Below, one piece after another: positions 16,567 to 24,489 of a stretch of DNA of 52,808 nucleotides. Below the pieces are notes generated by a model, which saw nothing but the letters and a program-made list of their open reading frames with translations, was not told where the DNA came from and did not search any database. The translations under genes and the position numbers were made by a program. Numbering within the stretch: the first letter of the stretch is position 1; the number at the start of each line of letters is the position of its first letter. Source of the DNA: Acidimicrobiia bacterium (lineage in GTDB: Bacteria > Actinomycetota > Acidimicrobiia > Acidimicrobiales > Bin134); assembly GCA_022819825.1 (NCBI GenBank), contig JAJEGM010000031.1, forward strand, positions 1-52,808, in the 5' to 3' direction.

Positions 16567-16841
16567 GGGCCGGCGAAGGAGGCGGCGTAGGCGGCGAGGC
16601 GCCCTGTTGGCGGAGCGGGGCACAGGTCGATCTCGTAGCCGAGCGCTGAGAGAACGGCGAGCACCGTTGCGGTGCTGGTGCCCCTAGAGGCCCCCTCGAT
16701 CTCGCTGATGCGGCCGCGGGGCACACCGGCGGCGGCGGCGAGGTCGGCCTGGGTCATCTTCTGGGCGCGGCGTAACTCGCGCACGGCATCCCCCAGCCGT
16801 TCAGCGTCTACGATGCGGGCGATCCGCCCCTCATGATCCAC
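16563..16841 (-). CDS. hipB: HipB-like XRE-family antitoxin / repressor
   Basis: Encodes 92 residues. The helix-turn-helix core is clear: LGDAVRELRRAQKMTQADLA, then AAGVPRGRISEIEGASRG. It is expected to neutralise the HipA kinase and repress the pair's promoter. GTG 16841 is chosen because it sits exactly where a transcript from the TATACT -10 element (16853-16848) should begin, giving a leaderless mRNA. An upstream in-frame GTG at 16865 lies beyond the -10 element and would require a different promoter. The hipB stop overlaps the hipA ATG by 4 nt, so antitoxin and toxin are translationally coupled, antitoxin first. Confidence 0.85.
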   Translation of the reverse strand: MDHEGRIARIVDAERLGDAVRELRRAQKMTQADLAAAAGVPRGRISEIEGASRGTSTATVLAVLSALGYEIDLCPAPPTGRLAAYAASFAGP

Positions 16842-16880
16842 ACCCACAGTATAACTGTGCCGCACGACATATCGTGCAAC
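16842..16880 (-). promoter_or_regulatory. hipBA promoter with two palindromic operators
   Basis: On the plus strand a perfect palindrome CACAGT-ATA-ACTGTG (16845-16859) covers the minus-strand -10 element TATACT. A second, GCACGA-CATA-TCGTGC (16862-16877), covers the -35 region. The centres are about 17-18 bp apart. Both are natural sites for an HTH dimer, consistent with autorepression by HipB. The two sequences are not the same motif, so a second regulator is possible. Confidence 0.6.
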
Positions 16881-16920
16881 TGGGTTATATGTCGGGTTGG
16901 TGGGCCCCGCCGCCTGCCGT

Positions 16921-17493
16921 CTATTGCGCCTGCCTGGACACGGCGGTGGCCATGTCGGCTGCTTCGCCGGCGGTCGCTTCCCCCTCGGGGGGCGGGCGTC
17001 TGCCGAAGACGATATCCCACCACGGGCGCAAACTGTCGCCGGTCATCCAGTCGAGCATCCCCGGCCCGTCGATCTTCAAGCGGATGCGGTGCCCGCTGGG
17101 AATACGGGTGTCCAACTCGATGCTCGTCGCGGTTTCACAGGCGGTGTGCGAACAGGCGGGTTCCGCCCAGCGGTATCTCGGTGCGGCCGGTCTTGGCGTA
17201 GAAGCGGCGGCCCTGTCGCTGTCGGAGTTCGCCGTCACCTCGAAACGGATCCTCTTGTACACCGCATCCGGATACGCCCGCGGGCCGTCGCTGTCAGGAA
17301 CGATCGCCAACGCCCGCCCCAACAGATCATTCGTCGAGGCCGTGATATCGCCCGCCTCAGCAGAAAACGACCCCGCCACACTGAAATGAAGAAAATACCG
17401 CGGACGCGACGCTATGCCCGAAATCTCAAAATCCCGAGTCTGCCCCTCGACAATCGAAGTCCGATGCAAAACCGCCGAGCCAGCCGAAAACAA
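16921..17493 (-). pseudogene. Decayed second copy of the giant protein's N-terminal domain
   Basis: The first 85 or so residues match the mature N-terminus of the giant protein: TSIVEGQTRDFEISGIASRP, SVAGSFSAEAGD, NDLLGRALAIVPDSDGPRAY and FEVTANSDSD each have direct counterparts there. After SDSD the similarity ends and a different, Arg/Pro-rich sequence runs to a stop. The signal peptide is missing: an in-frame TAG lies a few codons upstream and only a TTG is available as a start. It is best read as a truncated, signal-less remnant of a paralogous surface gene. Its present C-terminal part (CSHTACETATSIELDTRIPS onwards) has no match I recognise. Confidence 0.75.
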
Positions 17494-17537
17494 GGTCCTG
17501 AGAGTCCCCTAGCGGTTTGGAGGGTGGTGTGATGCCC

Positions 17538-17583
17538 AGAACCCGTCCAATCGGTAGCGTAGAACCCGTCCAATCGGTAGCGT
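17538..17583 (+). repeat. Perfect 23-bp tandem repeat in the ATPase gene promoter
   Basis: Two identical 23-bp copies (17538-17560, 17561-17583) begin AGAACCCGTCC and end CGGTAGCGT. Each ends in the -10-like TAGCGT. The second is 6 nt from the ATG at 17590, fitting a leaderless transcript, so the copies may be duplicated promoter or operator units. Confidence 0.65.
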
Positions 17584-17589
17584 GGGCGC

Positions 17590-18864
17590 ATGGGCGACTA
17601 CGTTGCGAGGATCGTCGATGACGAGTTGGACGAACTTTTGGCCGGCTTGCCCGCCATCGCGATCGAGGGTCCTCGGGCGGTGGGGAAGACTGAGACTACG
17701 CTTCGCCGGGCGGCAACTGTACACCGCCTCGACGATCCGAGGCATCGGGAAGTCTTGAGCGCGGAGCCGGAGCGCCTCGTCGCCGGCGCTTCCCCGATTC
17801 TGATCGATGAATGGCAGCGGATGCCGTACTCGTGGGATCTGGTTCGGCGGGCCGTGGACCATGACCGCTCCGCGGGGCGGTTCCTGCTAACCGGGTCGGC
17901 ATCACCCGTCGAGGCACCGACCCACTCCGGCGCGGGGCGGATCATCACCGTGAGGATGCGGCCACTGTCGCTGGCGGAGCGCGGTTTGGCCGAGACAACG
18001 GTGTCTCTTGCCGATCTGATCAGCGGGCGCAGGCCGCCGCTGCAAGGGGCCTCGAATGTGCGCCTTGGCGAATATGCCGACGAGATCGTCCGCTCGGGCT
18101 TCCCAGCCACCCGGCGCCTGTCTTCCCGCTTGGTCCGAGCCGAACTAGACGGCTACATCGAGCGCATCGTCGAGCACGAGTTCAACGAGTTGGGCCGCGA
18201 GGTCCGCGACCGCAGGTCGCTGCGATCATGGATGACCGCTTTCGCCGCCGCGACCTCCACTTCGGCGTCCTACGCGACAATCCGAGACGCCGCCACCGCA
18301 GGCGAGTCGGACAAGCCAGCCAAGTCGACGGCGATCGCCTATCGAAGAATTCTGGCGCAGCTATGGATGATCGAGGAGGTGCCGGCCTGGCTTCCGACCA
18401 ACAACCGGCTCACGCGCCTGGCCGCCTCACCCGTCCACCAGATGGCCGATCCTGCCCTGGCGGCCCGCCTGCTCGGCATCGATAGAGACGCTCTGGTGGA
18501 CGGCGCCGACGCCGGCCCCGCCATGCCGCGGGACGGCACGCTCTTGGGCGCGCTGTTCGAGTCTCTTGTCACACAGTCGGTAAGGGTCTACGCCCAGGCC
18601 AATGAAGCTCGGGTCTCACACCTGCGGACCCGAGCCGGTGAGCGGGAGATAGATCTAATCGTCGAACGAGCCGACGGCCGCGTAGTCGCGCTCGAAGTGA
18701 AGCTCTCGGCCCTCGTCAACGACAACGACGTGAAGCACCTTCACTGGCTCGCCGACCGGATCGGACCCAACCTGATAGACGCGGCAGTAATCACCACCGG
18801 CCAAGAGGCCTACCGCCGCGCCGACGGCATAGGAGTGATACCAGCAGCCCTGCTAACCGCTTGA
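17590..18864 (+). CDS. AAA+ ATPase with DUF4143 (nuclease-like C-terminus)
   Basis: Encodes 424 residues of the AAA_14/DUF4143 family. Walker A is GPRAVGKT (about 28-35) and Walker B is ILIDEWQR (about 70-77). An LLTGSA sensor-like segment follows, then a winged-helix-like middle. The C-terminal DUF4143 part contains REIDLIV ... VVALEVKLS, the E-D-ExK spacing of a PD-(D/E)XK-type fold. Biochemical roles are poorly established; members are often found near mobile or toxin-antitoxin genes, as here beside hipBA. The start is supported by TAGCGT 6 nt upstream (leaderless). Confidence 0.85.
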   Translation: MGDYVARIVDDELDELLAGLPAIAIEGPRAVGKTETTLRRAATVHRLDDPRHREVLSAEPERLVAGASPILIDEWQRMPYSWDLVRRAVDHDRSAGRFLLTGSASPVEAPTHSGAGRIITVRMRPLSLAERGLAETTVSLADLISGRRPPLQGASNVRLGEYADEIVRSGFPATRRLSSRLVRAELDGYIERIVEHEFNELGREVRDRRSLRSWMTAFAAATSTSASYATIRDAATAGESDKPAKSTAIAYRRILAQLWMIEEVPAWLPTNNRLTRLAASPVHQMADPALAARLLGIDRDALVDGADAGPAMPRDGTLLGALFESLVTQSVRVYAQANEARVSHLRTRAGEREIDLIVERADGRVVALEVKLSALVNDNDVKHLHWLADRIGPNLIDAAVITTGQEAYRRADGIGVIPAALLTA

Positions 18865-18900
18865 CAGCCTCTCTTGGCGGATGCGCCACCACATGCCGTC

Positions 18901-18925
18901 CGGTCAAAGGGGCCCCCACACCTAC
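18901..18925 (+). repeat. Right copy of the 25-bp imperfect inverted repeat
   Basis: Just after the ATPase gene. It reads CGGTCA, four variable bases, then GGCCCCCACACCTAC, matching the hipA 3' end on the other strand at 22 of 25 positions. Here it lies between the ATPase stop and the likely CoA-transferase start and would encode GQRGPHTY, so it looks like a relic of the same Cys/His tail. Confidence 0.5.
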
Positions 18926-18997
18926 TGGCATGGGTGGGTGTCGCCCTCGCTGAGTAATCTGCCGGTCGATGCCCTGTGCCGACCGCCCTCGCTCCCG

Positions 18998-21349
18998 ATG
19001 ATTCTCCGGCACCTGCGAGTGGTCGAAGTGGGCGGGGGCATCTCGGGCCCCTATGCGGGAAAGCTGTTGGCCGACGCCGGAGCCGACGTAATCAAGGTGG
19101 AGCCCGTTGGCGGGGAGCCATTGCGGCGTTGGTCGGCTTCTGGCGCAGAGTTGGGCGACAAAGACGGGCCGCTGTTCCAGTTTCTGAATACCTCCAAGCG
19201 CTCGGTGATTGGCGACCCGAGCGACCCGGAAGTCGCTGACTTGCTGGCCAGCGCCGACATCCTCATCGACTCCACCGAAGAGGGACTGCCCCCGGCAATC
19301 ATCAGAGCCGCACGCAAGGCCAACCCCGCACTGGTGCTGGTGTCGATCTCTCCGTGGGGACGCACCGGTCCGTATGCTCACAGGCCAGCCACCGAGTTCA
19401 CCTTGCAGGCCGAGTGCGGCGGCATCGGCAAACGGGGCAACCCCGAGCGGCCGCCGGTTCAGGCCGGCGGCGCCATCGGCGAGTGGACCGCAGCGATCTA
19501 CGCCGGGGTGGGGGCGCTGGCCGCGGCCCGAGCCGCCGGGCGCAGCGGTCGAGGCGACCACGTGGACGTTTCCATGTTCGAGACCATGGTCATGACCATG
19601 AATACCTACGCATGGATAGCGGCCGAGTTGAGCGGCGACACCGACCCCGTGCGACCCGGTCGCAACGTGGAACTGCCCTCCATCGAGCCCACCGCGGACG
19701 GCCACGTGGGCTTTTGCACGGTAGCCCGCCAGCAGTTCCTGGACTTCTTGGTGATGATCGGCCGCTCCGATTGGCTCGAGGATGAGGAGATGTGCGGCTA
19801 CGGCGGCCGCTGGAAGCGACGGGACGAATTCCGAGCGGCCATGCACGCCTGGACCACCCAGCGGACCACGGCCGAGGTGATCGCCGAAGCATCAGCTCGG
19901 CGCATTCCGGTGGCCCCCATCGGCACCGGGGCATCCGTGCCCACTTTGGAGGCGTTCTCCGGGCGGGATGCCTTCACCACCAATCCCTCGGGCGGCTTCA
20001 CCCAGCCAGCTGTCCCCTACCAACTGCACGGCACTGAAACCCGGCCCTTCGAGGCGGTCCCCGCGGCCGGTGAACACACCGGACAGATTGAGGCCCGCAC
20101 CCCCCAGCCCAACCGAGGCGAACCCGCCGCCCTCCCCCTGGCCGGCGTGCGGGTGATCGACTTCACCGCCTGGTGGGCCGGGCCCATCGCCAGCCACTCT
20201 CTGGCGCTGCTCGGCGCCGATGTGGTCAAAATCGAGTCCGTGCAGCGGGCCGACGGCATGCGCTTCGCCTCCGCCCAACCGCCGTCGCAAGACCAGTGGT
20301 GGGAATGGGGCATGGTCTTCCACGGGGCCAACACCAACAAGCGTGACGTTACCCTCGACCTCCGCTCCCCGGAAGGTGTTGCTGTGGCCGAGCGGCTCAT
20401 CGCCGACGCCGATGTGGTGATCGAGAATTTCACCCCCAGGGTGATGGAGGGCTTCGGTCTCACTTGGGAGCGGCTCTCGGCCCTCAATCCAAGGCTGATC
20501 ATGACCAGGATGCCCGCCTTCGGACTCAGCGGCGCCTGGCGCAATAACACCGGCTTCGCCCAGACCATGGAACAGCTCACCGGAATGGCCAACATCACCG
20601 GCTATCCCGACGAGGATCCCCAAATTCCCCGGGGACCGTGCGATCCGCTGGCGGGCATGCATGCGGTGTTCGCCACCCTCACCGCCCTCGAGGAGCGAGA
20701 CCGCACCGGTCAGGGCCGTCTGGTAGAGGTCACCATGGTGGCCGCCGCCCTCAATGCCGCATCCGAGCAGTTGGTGGAGTATTCAGCCCTCGGCCGCCAG
20801 CTCCCCCGGGAAGGCAACCGGGGGCCGCGGGCCGCTCCCCAGGGGGTGTACCCCGCGGCCGGCTTTGAGCGCTGGGTGGCCGTGGCGGTGGCGAACGACC
20901 TCCAGTGGAAGGCCCTCTGCAACCTGCTCGACCGCCCCGACTGGGCCGAACACGACACCGCCGACAAGCGGCAGGCTGCCGCCGACGCTATCGACGCCGG
21001 GCTCGGCGAATGGATCGCCCCCCAAACCGACGCCGACGCGGTGGAGCAGCTGAACGCAGCCGGGGTCCCGGCCAGCGTGGTGGTGCTGCCCGCCGAGATC
21101 GGCAACCACCCCCAGCTTCGAACCCGCTCGTTCATCGAGCCCATAGACCACCCTGTGTGCGGCGAGGTCTCCGCCGCCAGCCTCCCGTTCCGGTTCGAAA
21201 CATCACCCGGCCCCTGGACGAAGACACCGGCACCCACACTAGGCCAGCACAATCACGAGGTGCTGGCCGGCGAGTTGGGGCTGACCGATGATGAGTTGGC
21301 CGAATTGGAGGCCAAGGGCGTCATCGGCACCCGCCCTGCCGGGCTCTAG
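18998..21349 (+). CDS. Tandem-domain class III (CaiB/BaiF) CoA-transferase
   Basis: Encodes 783 residues from ATG 18998; family proteins begin close to the LRVVEVGGGISGPYAGKLLA motif seen here at residues 4-23. Two full class III CoA-transferase domains are fused. The first covers about 1-365. The second starts at LAGVRVIDFTAWWAGPIASH (about 377) and runs to the end. Such enzymes move CoA between carboxylic acids through an Asp-bound mixed anhydride. The second half keeps the Asp in CDPLAGMHAV. The first half has IGEWTAAIYAG, with Glu at that place, so it may be non-catalytic. An in-frame ATG at 18881 would add 39 residues of unrelated sequence and is disfavoured. No Shine-Dalgarno is obvious. 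Confidence 0.85.
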   Translation: MILRHLRVVEVGGGISGPYAGKLLADAGADVIKVEPVGGEPLRRWSASGAELGDKDGPLFQFLNTSKRSVIGDPSDPEVADLLASADILIDSTEEGLPPAIIRAARKANPALVLVSISPWGRTGPYAHRPATEFTLQAECGGIGKRGNPERPPVQAGGAIGEWTAAIYAGVGALAAARAAGRSGRGDHVDVSMFETMVMTMNTYAWIAAELSGDTDPVRPGRNVELPSIEPTADGHVGFCTVARQQFLDFLVMIGRSDWLEDEEMCGYGGRWKRRDEFRAAMHAWTTQRTTAEVIAEASARRIPVAPIGTGASVPTLEAFSGRDAFTTNPSGGFTQPAVPYQLHGTETRPFEAVPAAGEHTGQIEARTPQPNRGEPAALPLAGVRVIDFTAWWAGPIASHSLALLGADVVKIESVQRADGMRFASAQPPSQDQWWEWGMVFHGANTNKRDVTLDLRSPEGVAVAERLIADADVVIENFTPRVMEGFGLTWERLSALNPRLIMTRMPAFGLSGAWRNNTGFAQTMEQLTGMANITGYPDEDPQIPRGPCDPLAGMHAVFATLTALEERDRTGQGRLVEVTMVAAALNAASEQLVEYSALGRQLPREGNRGPRAAPQGVYPAAGFERWVAVAVANDLQWKALCNLLDRPDWAEHDTADKRQAAADAIDAGLGEWIAPQTDADAVEQLNAAGVPASVVVLPAEIGNHPQLRTRSFIEPIDHPVCGEVSAASLPFRFETSPGPWTKTPAPTLGQHNHEVLAGELGLTDDELAELEAKGVIGTRPAGL

Positions 21350-21389
21350 CTGACTACCCTTGCTCAGAGTGTCTCGGAAGGAAACGGAT

Positions 21390-22862
21390 ATGCGGCGATG
21401 GATTCTGGCTATGGTTGTCGCATTGGCGCTGGTGGCGGCAGCCTGCGGGGGCAATGACGATGCCGAGTCGGGGGGCGATGCCCCATCGGTGAGCACCGAA
21501 GAAGCTGAAACCGAGGCACCCGCGGGCCAAGATGCTGAACCGGCTGCAGCCGAAACCGAGGCCGAACCTCAGACCGCAGAACCCGAAGAGGGCGAACCCG
21601 AACCCGCAGAACCGGAAGAGGGCGAACCCGAACCCGCAGAACCGGAAGAGGCGCAGCCCGAAGAGACTGCACCAGAAGAGGCAGCCCCCGAAGAGCCCGA
21701 ACCCGAATCGTTCGTGCTCACCGCCTCGTTCCGCGGGGTCACCGAGACCGAGATCAAGATCGGCGTCGGGTTCGTCGACGCCAGCGAATTCGGGATCGAC
21801 AGCGGCGACATTGAGGCCCAGTGGAAGGCTGCGATCGACAGGGCCAATGATGCCGGAGGTGTCAACGGGCGACTTCTGGCACCCGTATTCGCCAGCTATT
21901 CGCCGGTCGACGATGCCGCCATCGAGGCGGTATGCGTGCAATTCACCGAAGATGAGGAGGTCTTCGCGTTTGTGGGCTTCGTCCTCTGGGACGGAGTGCT
22001 CTGTTATACCGAGCTGTATGGGTTCCTGGCAGTGAACACAGCAGATATGGCACCCGACGTCCTTGAGCGAAGCGGCGGGCTGCTCTTTACAGCGCAAGCG
22101 GGCCTCATAGAGAAGATCTCCGGTCTCGTCAACGCCGCTGCCGGCGATGGGCTGATCGACGGTAAGAAGATCCAGATTCATGCGTCAGCTGACGACCAGA
22201 CCTTGCTTGGGCCAGTGCAGGAGTTGGTTGAAGCCGCTGGCGGTATCGTGACCCGGGCGGTGTACGGAACTGCCACCCCTGGTGATCTCCCGGCCGGGGA
22301 GGCAGAAGCCGATGTCTGGATCGAACGTGCCGAAGCCGATGGTGCCGACGCCATCTTGGCCTTCAACACTGCCGGCTATGGAGCGACTGGAGCCGTAGAG
22401 CGGGCTGGAAGTGATCTGGTGGTCATCACCGACTCGATCGCCCGTGCGGGCTACATCGACCTCGGCTACGACCCGAGCCAAGTCGACATATATGCATACG
22501 GCGTCCCAACACTCCAGGACCTTTACAACGCCGGTGTGGCTGGCGTGGCAGAGTGCGTGGAGAACTACGAATCCCGCAGCGGAAACGTGGTCAACGTCAA
22601 TGTTCCCAGCCCAAGGCCCAACAATCTCCCCGCGACTATCCGGGCGTGTCGCGGCGTTGATCTCTTCGTCGCAATAGCCACTGCCGCGGGGCCGGTGCTC
22701 ACCCAGGATTCGTTCCTCGAGGCAGCCCGAGGGCTGGGATCATTCGACCTCACCGGCACCACCTCCGCCTCGCTCGGCAACGGCAAGTACAGCGCCGACA
22801 ACGCACCACTCGTTCGGCTCTTCTGGGACTCAGAGACCAGCAATTTCGTCAGCGGGAACTGA
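21390..22862 (+). CDS. Leu/Ile/Val-type ABC substrate-binding lipoprotein
   Basis: Encodes 490 residues. The lipoprotein signal is MRRWILAMVVALALVAAACG with the lipobox Cys at 19. A Glu/Pro/Ala linker of roughly 90 residues then tethers a type I periplasmic-binding fold that begins EIKIGVGFVDASEFGIDSGD (Peripla_BP_6 / LivJ-like). GAAGGAAAC 4-5 nt before ATG 21390 is a strong ribosome-binding site and rules out the upstream in-frame ATG 21360. No permease or ATPase genes adjoin, so this is an orphan receptor. It faces, end to end, a second lipoprotein of the same family. Ligand unknown; branched-chain amino acids or other small carboxylates are typical of the family. Confidence 0.85.
   Translation: MRRWILAMVVALALVAAACGGNDDAESGGDAPSVSTEEAETEAPAGQDAEPAAAETEAEPQTAEPEEGEPEPAEPEEGEPEPAEPEEAQPEETAPEEAAPEEPEPESFVLTASFRGVTETEIKIGVGFVDASEFGIDSGDIEAQWKAAIDRANDAGGVNGRLLAPVFASYSPVDDAAIEAVCVQFTEDEEVFAFVGFVLWDGVLCYTELYGFLAVNTADMAPDVLERSGGLLFTAQAGLIEKISGLVNAAAGDGLIDGKKIQIHASADDQTLLGPVQELVEAAGGIVTRAVYGTATPGDLPAGEAEADVWIERAEADGADAILAFNTAGYGATGAVERAGSDLVVITDSIARAGYIDLGYDPSQVDIYAYGVPTLQDLYNAGVAGVAECVENYESRSGNVVNVNVPSPRPNNLPATIRACRGVDLFVAIATAAGPVLTQDSFLEAARGLGSFDLTGTTSASLGNGKYSADNAPLVRLFWDSETSNFVSGN
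21571..21660 (+). repeat. Three tandem 30-bp units in the lipoprotein linker
   Basis: Units at 21571-21600, 21601-21630 and 21631-21660 share the core CCGCAGAACC(C/G)GAAGAGG and each encodes ten residues (EPAEPEEGEP-like). Copy-number change would keep the frame and simply alter the linker length. Confidence 0.75.
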
Positions 22863-22895
22863 TCTCGGTCAAAACCAGAGGCGAGTCCGCAGCCC

Positions 22896-24446
22896 CTACG
22901 ACGAGGCCGCCGAATCAGGTGGGCTGGGGTCGATGCCCAGGGTGGCCGATTCGACCAGTTCCACCAGGTTGTCCGGATCGCAGTCCATTGTGCCCTGGGT
23001 GGCGGGGTGGCGGCGGATCCAGCCGCTGGGAGTGGGGCTCATTAGCAGGAAGCACGGCGAGGGGATTCCCTCCGCGGGGTTGGTCGGCCCGTGCAGGCCC
23101 CGGCCATCCCACTCGGTAATGGTGCGCGCCGACTCGATCACCTGTTCCCGGCTCAGCCCCCCTCCACTGTTGAACATCGCCCGATTGACCGCTTCCTCGA
23201 ACAGCAGCGCCGACGCCCAACTCGACAGGCCGATCAAGTCCACTTCGGCCTCTTCGTCCACTTCTTCCCTCAAGAAGAGCACATATCTCACCAATTCGAC
23301 GTTGTCACCCGGTTCCTCAAAGGGCAGCATCCCGATGCTCACCCAGAGGTCCGATCCCAACTCGGCCACTTCGCCTACCCAGCTCTGGGTGTAGCAGTCT
23401 GCGCCGCAGAGGACGAATGTCAGCCCGTCCTCAGGCTCCTCTTCAACCGCTCCTTCATCTCGGATATCGTCAGCGGGCACTTGCTCAGAGCCCACCCCGC
23501 CCGTCTCAGCAGGAGCCTCTTCAGGCGCCGCGGTGGGATCCTCCACAGGCTCTGGGAACTCAAAAGTGGGCAGTTGGGCGAAGAGGTTGGCTCGGGCTTC
23601 GAGCAATTCCATCAGCCGGCCGCTGTCCGCCGACCAGGTGATGCCCAGAACTCCGGCTTCCAGCATGGCGGAGACCATCGCGTCGTAGTCATCGCCGGTC
23701 ACGTCGGCGGTCGCCTTAAAGGAGAAGTTGAATCCTCCTGCCGTGGCGGCCTCGATATCCCGTTGCGCCTGGTAGAAGGCCACCGGAAGGTCCAGCACCA
23801 CCGTGCCCACTGACCCCGCCGCCAGCGGAAGACGCTCGCTCAAGTACTGGGCCGGGCCGGCCTGCCCCACAGTGTTGGAGGTTGGATTGGAGACAAACGT
23901 AACTGGCGACGCCCGCCGGTCTGGGCTCAGAGCAGCGGCTGGGAAATCGGGCAGACGGCAGGACTCATCATTCAAGATGTCGACCCCGTCGCCGTCGAAC
24001 AACGCGTACGACCCCACCAGGGCGAAGATGTCGCTCTCGCAGGCCTCCTGAATCGCGGCCCGGTGGTCGTACACGTTGGCGTCAAAGAGCACAACCTCCA
24101 CATCCCGCCCGCCAAGGCCGCCGGTGCTGTTCACCGCCTGGGCCCAGGCCCGCATCGCCAGCCACGCCGACTCGCTGCCGTCGGTCACCGCGTTGCTTGA
24201 ACTGGCGTCGGCGATCACTCCGATTCGGATCACCTCATCGCTGACCCCGGTGCGTGTCGGTGGAACTGTCGGCGCCGGGACCACCGTGTCCACGGCCTGC
24301 GGGGTGGGGGTAGGAGTGGCCAATTCAGGCGATGACACCACCGGCCCCCGGAGATCCGGGGTCTTGCAGCCCGCGACCACCAAGGCCAGCGCCACCGTCA
24401 GCGCGACGGACGCGGTTGCAATCTTGAAGAAGCGGGCGAGCCGCAC
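22896..24446 (-). CDS. Second Leu/Ile/Val-type substrate-binding lipoprotein
   Basis: Encodes 516 residues from GTG 24446. The signal is VRLARFFKIATASVALTVAL, with the lipobox Cys in VVAGCKTP. A Thr/Pro-rich linker follows, then a type I binding fold starting VIRIGVIADASSSNAVTDGS. A Glu/Ala/Pro-rich insertion sits near the middle (VEDPTAAPEEAPAETGG onwards). GTG 24446 is preferred because it starts the charged n-region; the frame upstream to 24587 has shadow composition and overlaps metY. There are no adjacent transporter membrane genes. It converges on the 21390-22862 lipoprotein with 33 bp between. Confidence 0.8.
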   Translation of the reverse strand: MRLARFFKIATASVALTVALALVVAGCKTPDLRGPVVSSPELATPTPTPQAVDTVVPAPTVPPTRTGVSDEVIRIGVIADASSSNAVTDGSESAWLAMRAWAQAVNSTGGLGGRDVEVVLFDANVYDHRAAIQEACESDIFALVGSYALFDGDGVDILNDESCRLPDFPAAALSPDRRASPVTFVSNPTSNTVGQAGPAQYLSERLPLAAGSVGTVVLDLPVAFYQAQRDIEAATAGGFNFSFKATADVTGDDYDAMVSAMLEAGVLGITWSADSGRLMELLEARANLFAQLPTFEFPEPVEDPTAAPEEAPAETGGVGSEQVPADDIRDEGAVEEEPEDGLTFVLCGADCYTQSWVGEVAELGSDLWVSIGMLPFEEPGDNVELVRYVLFLREEVDEEAEVDLIGLSSWASALLFEEAVNRAMFNSGGGLSREQVIESARTITEWDGRGLHGPTNPAEGIPSPCFLLMSPTPSGWIRRHPATQGTMDCDPDNLVELVESATLGIDPSPPDSAASS

Positions 24447-24489
24447 CCCTTTATCGTCGCACGTCGCTGCCGCCGCGCGGGCAGCAGGT

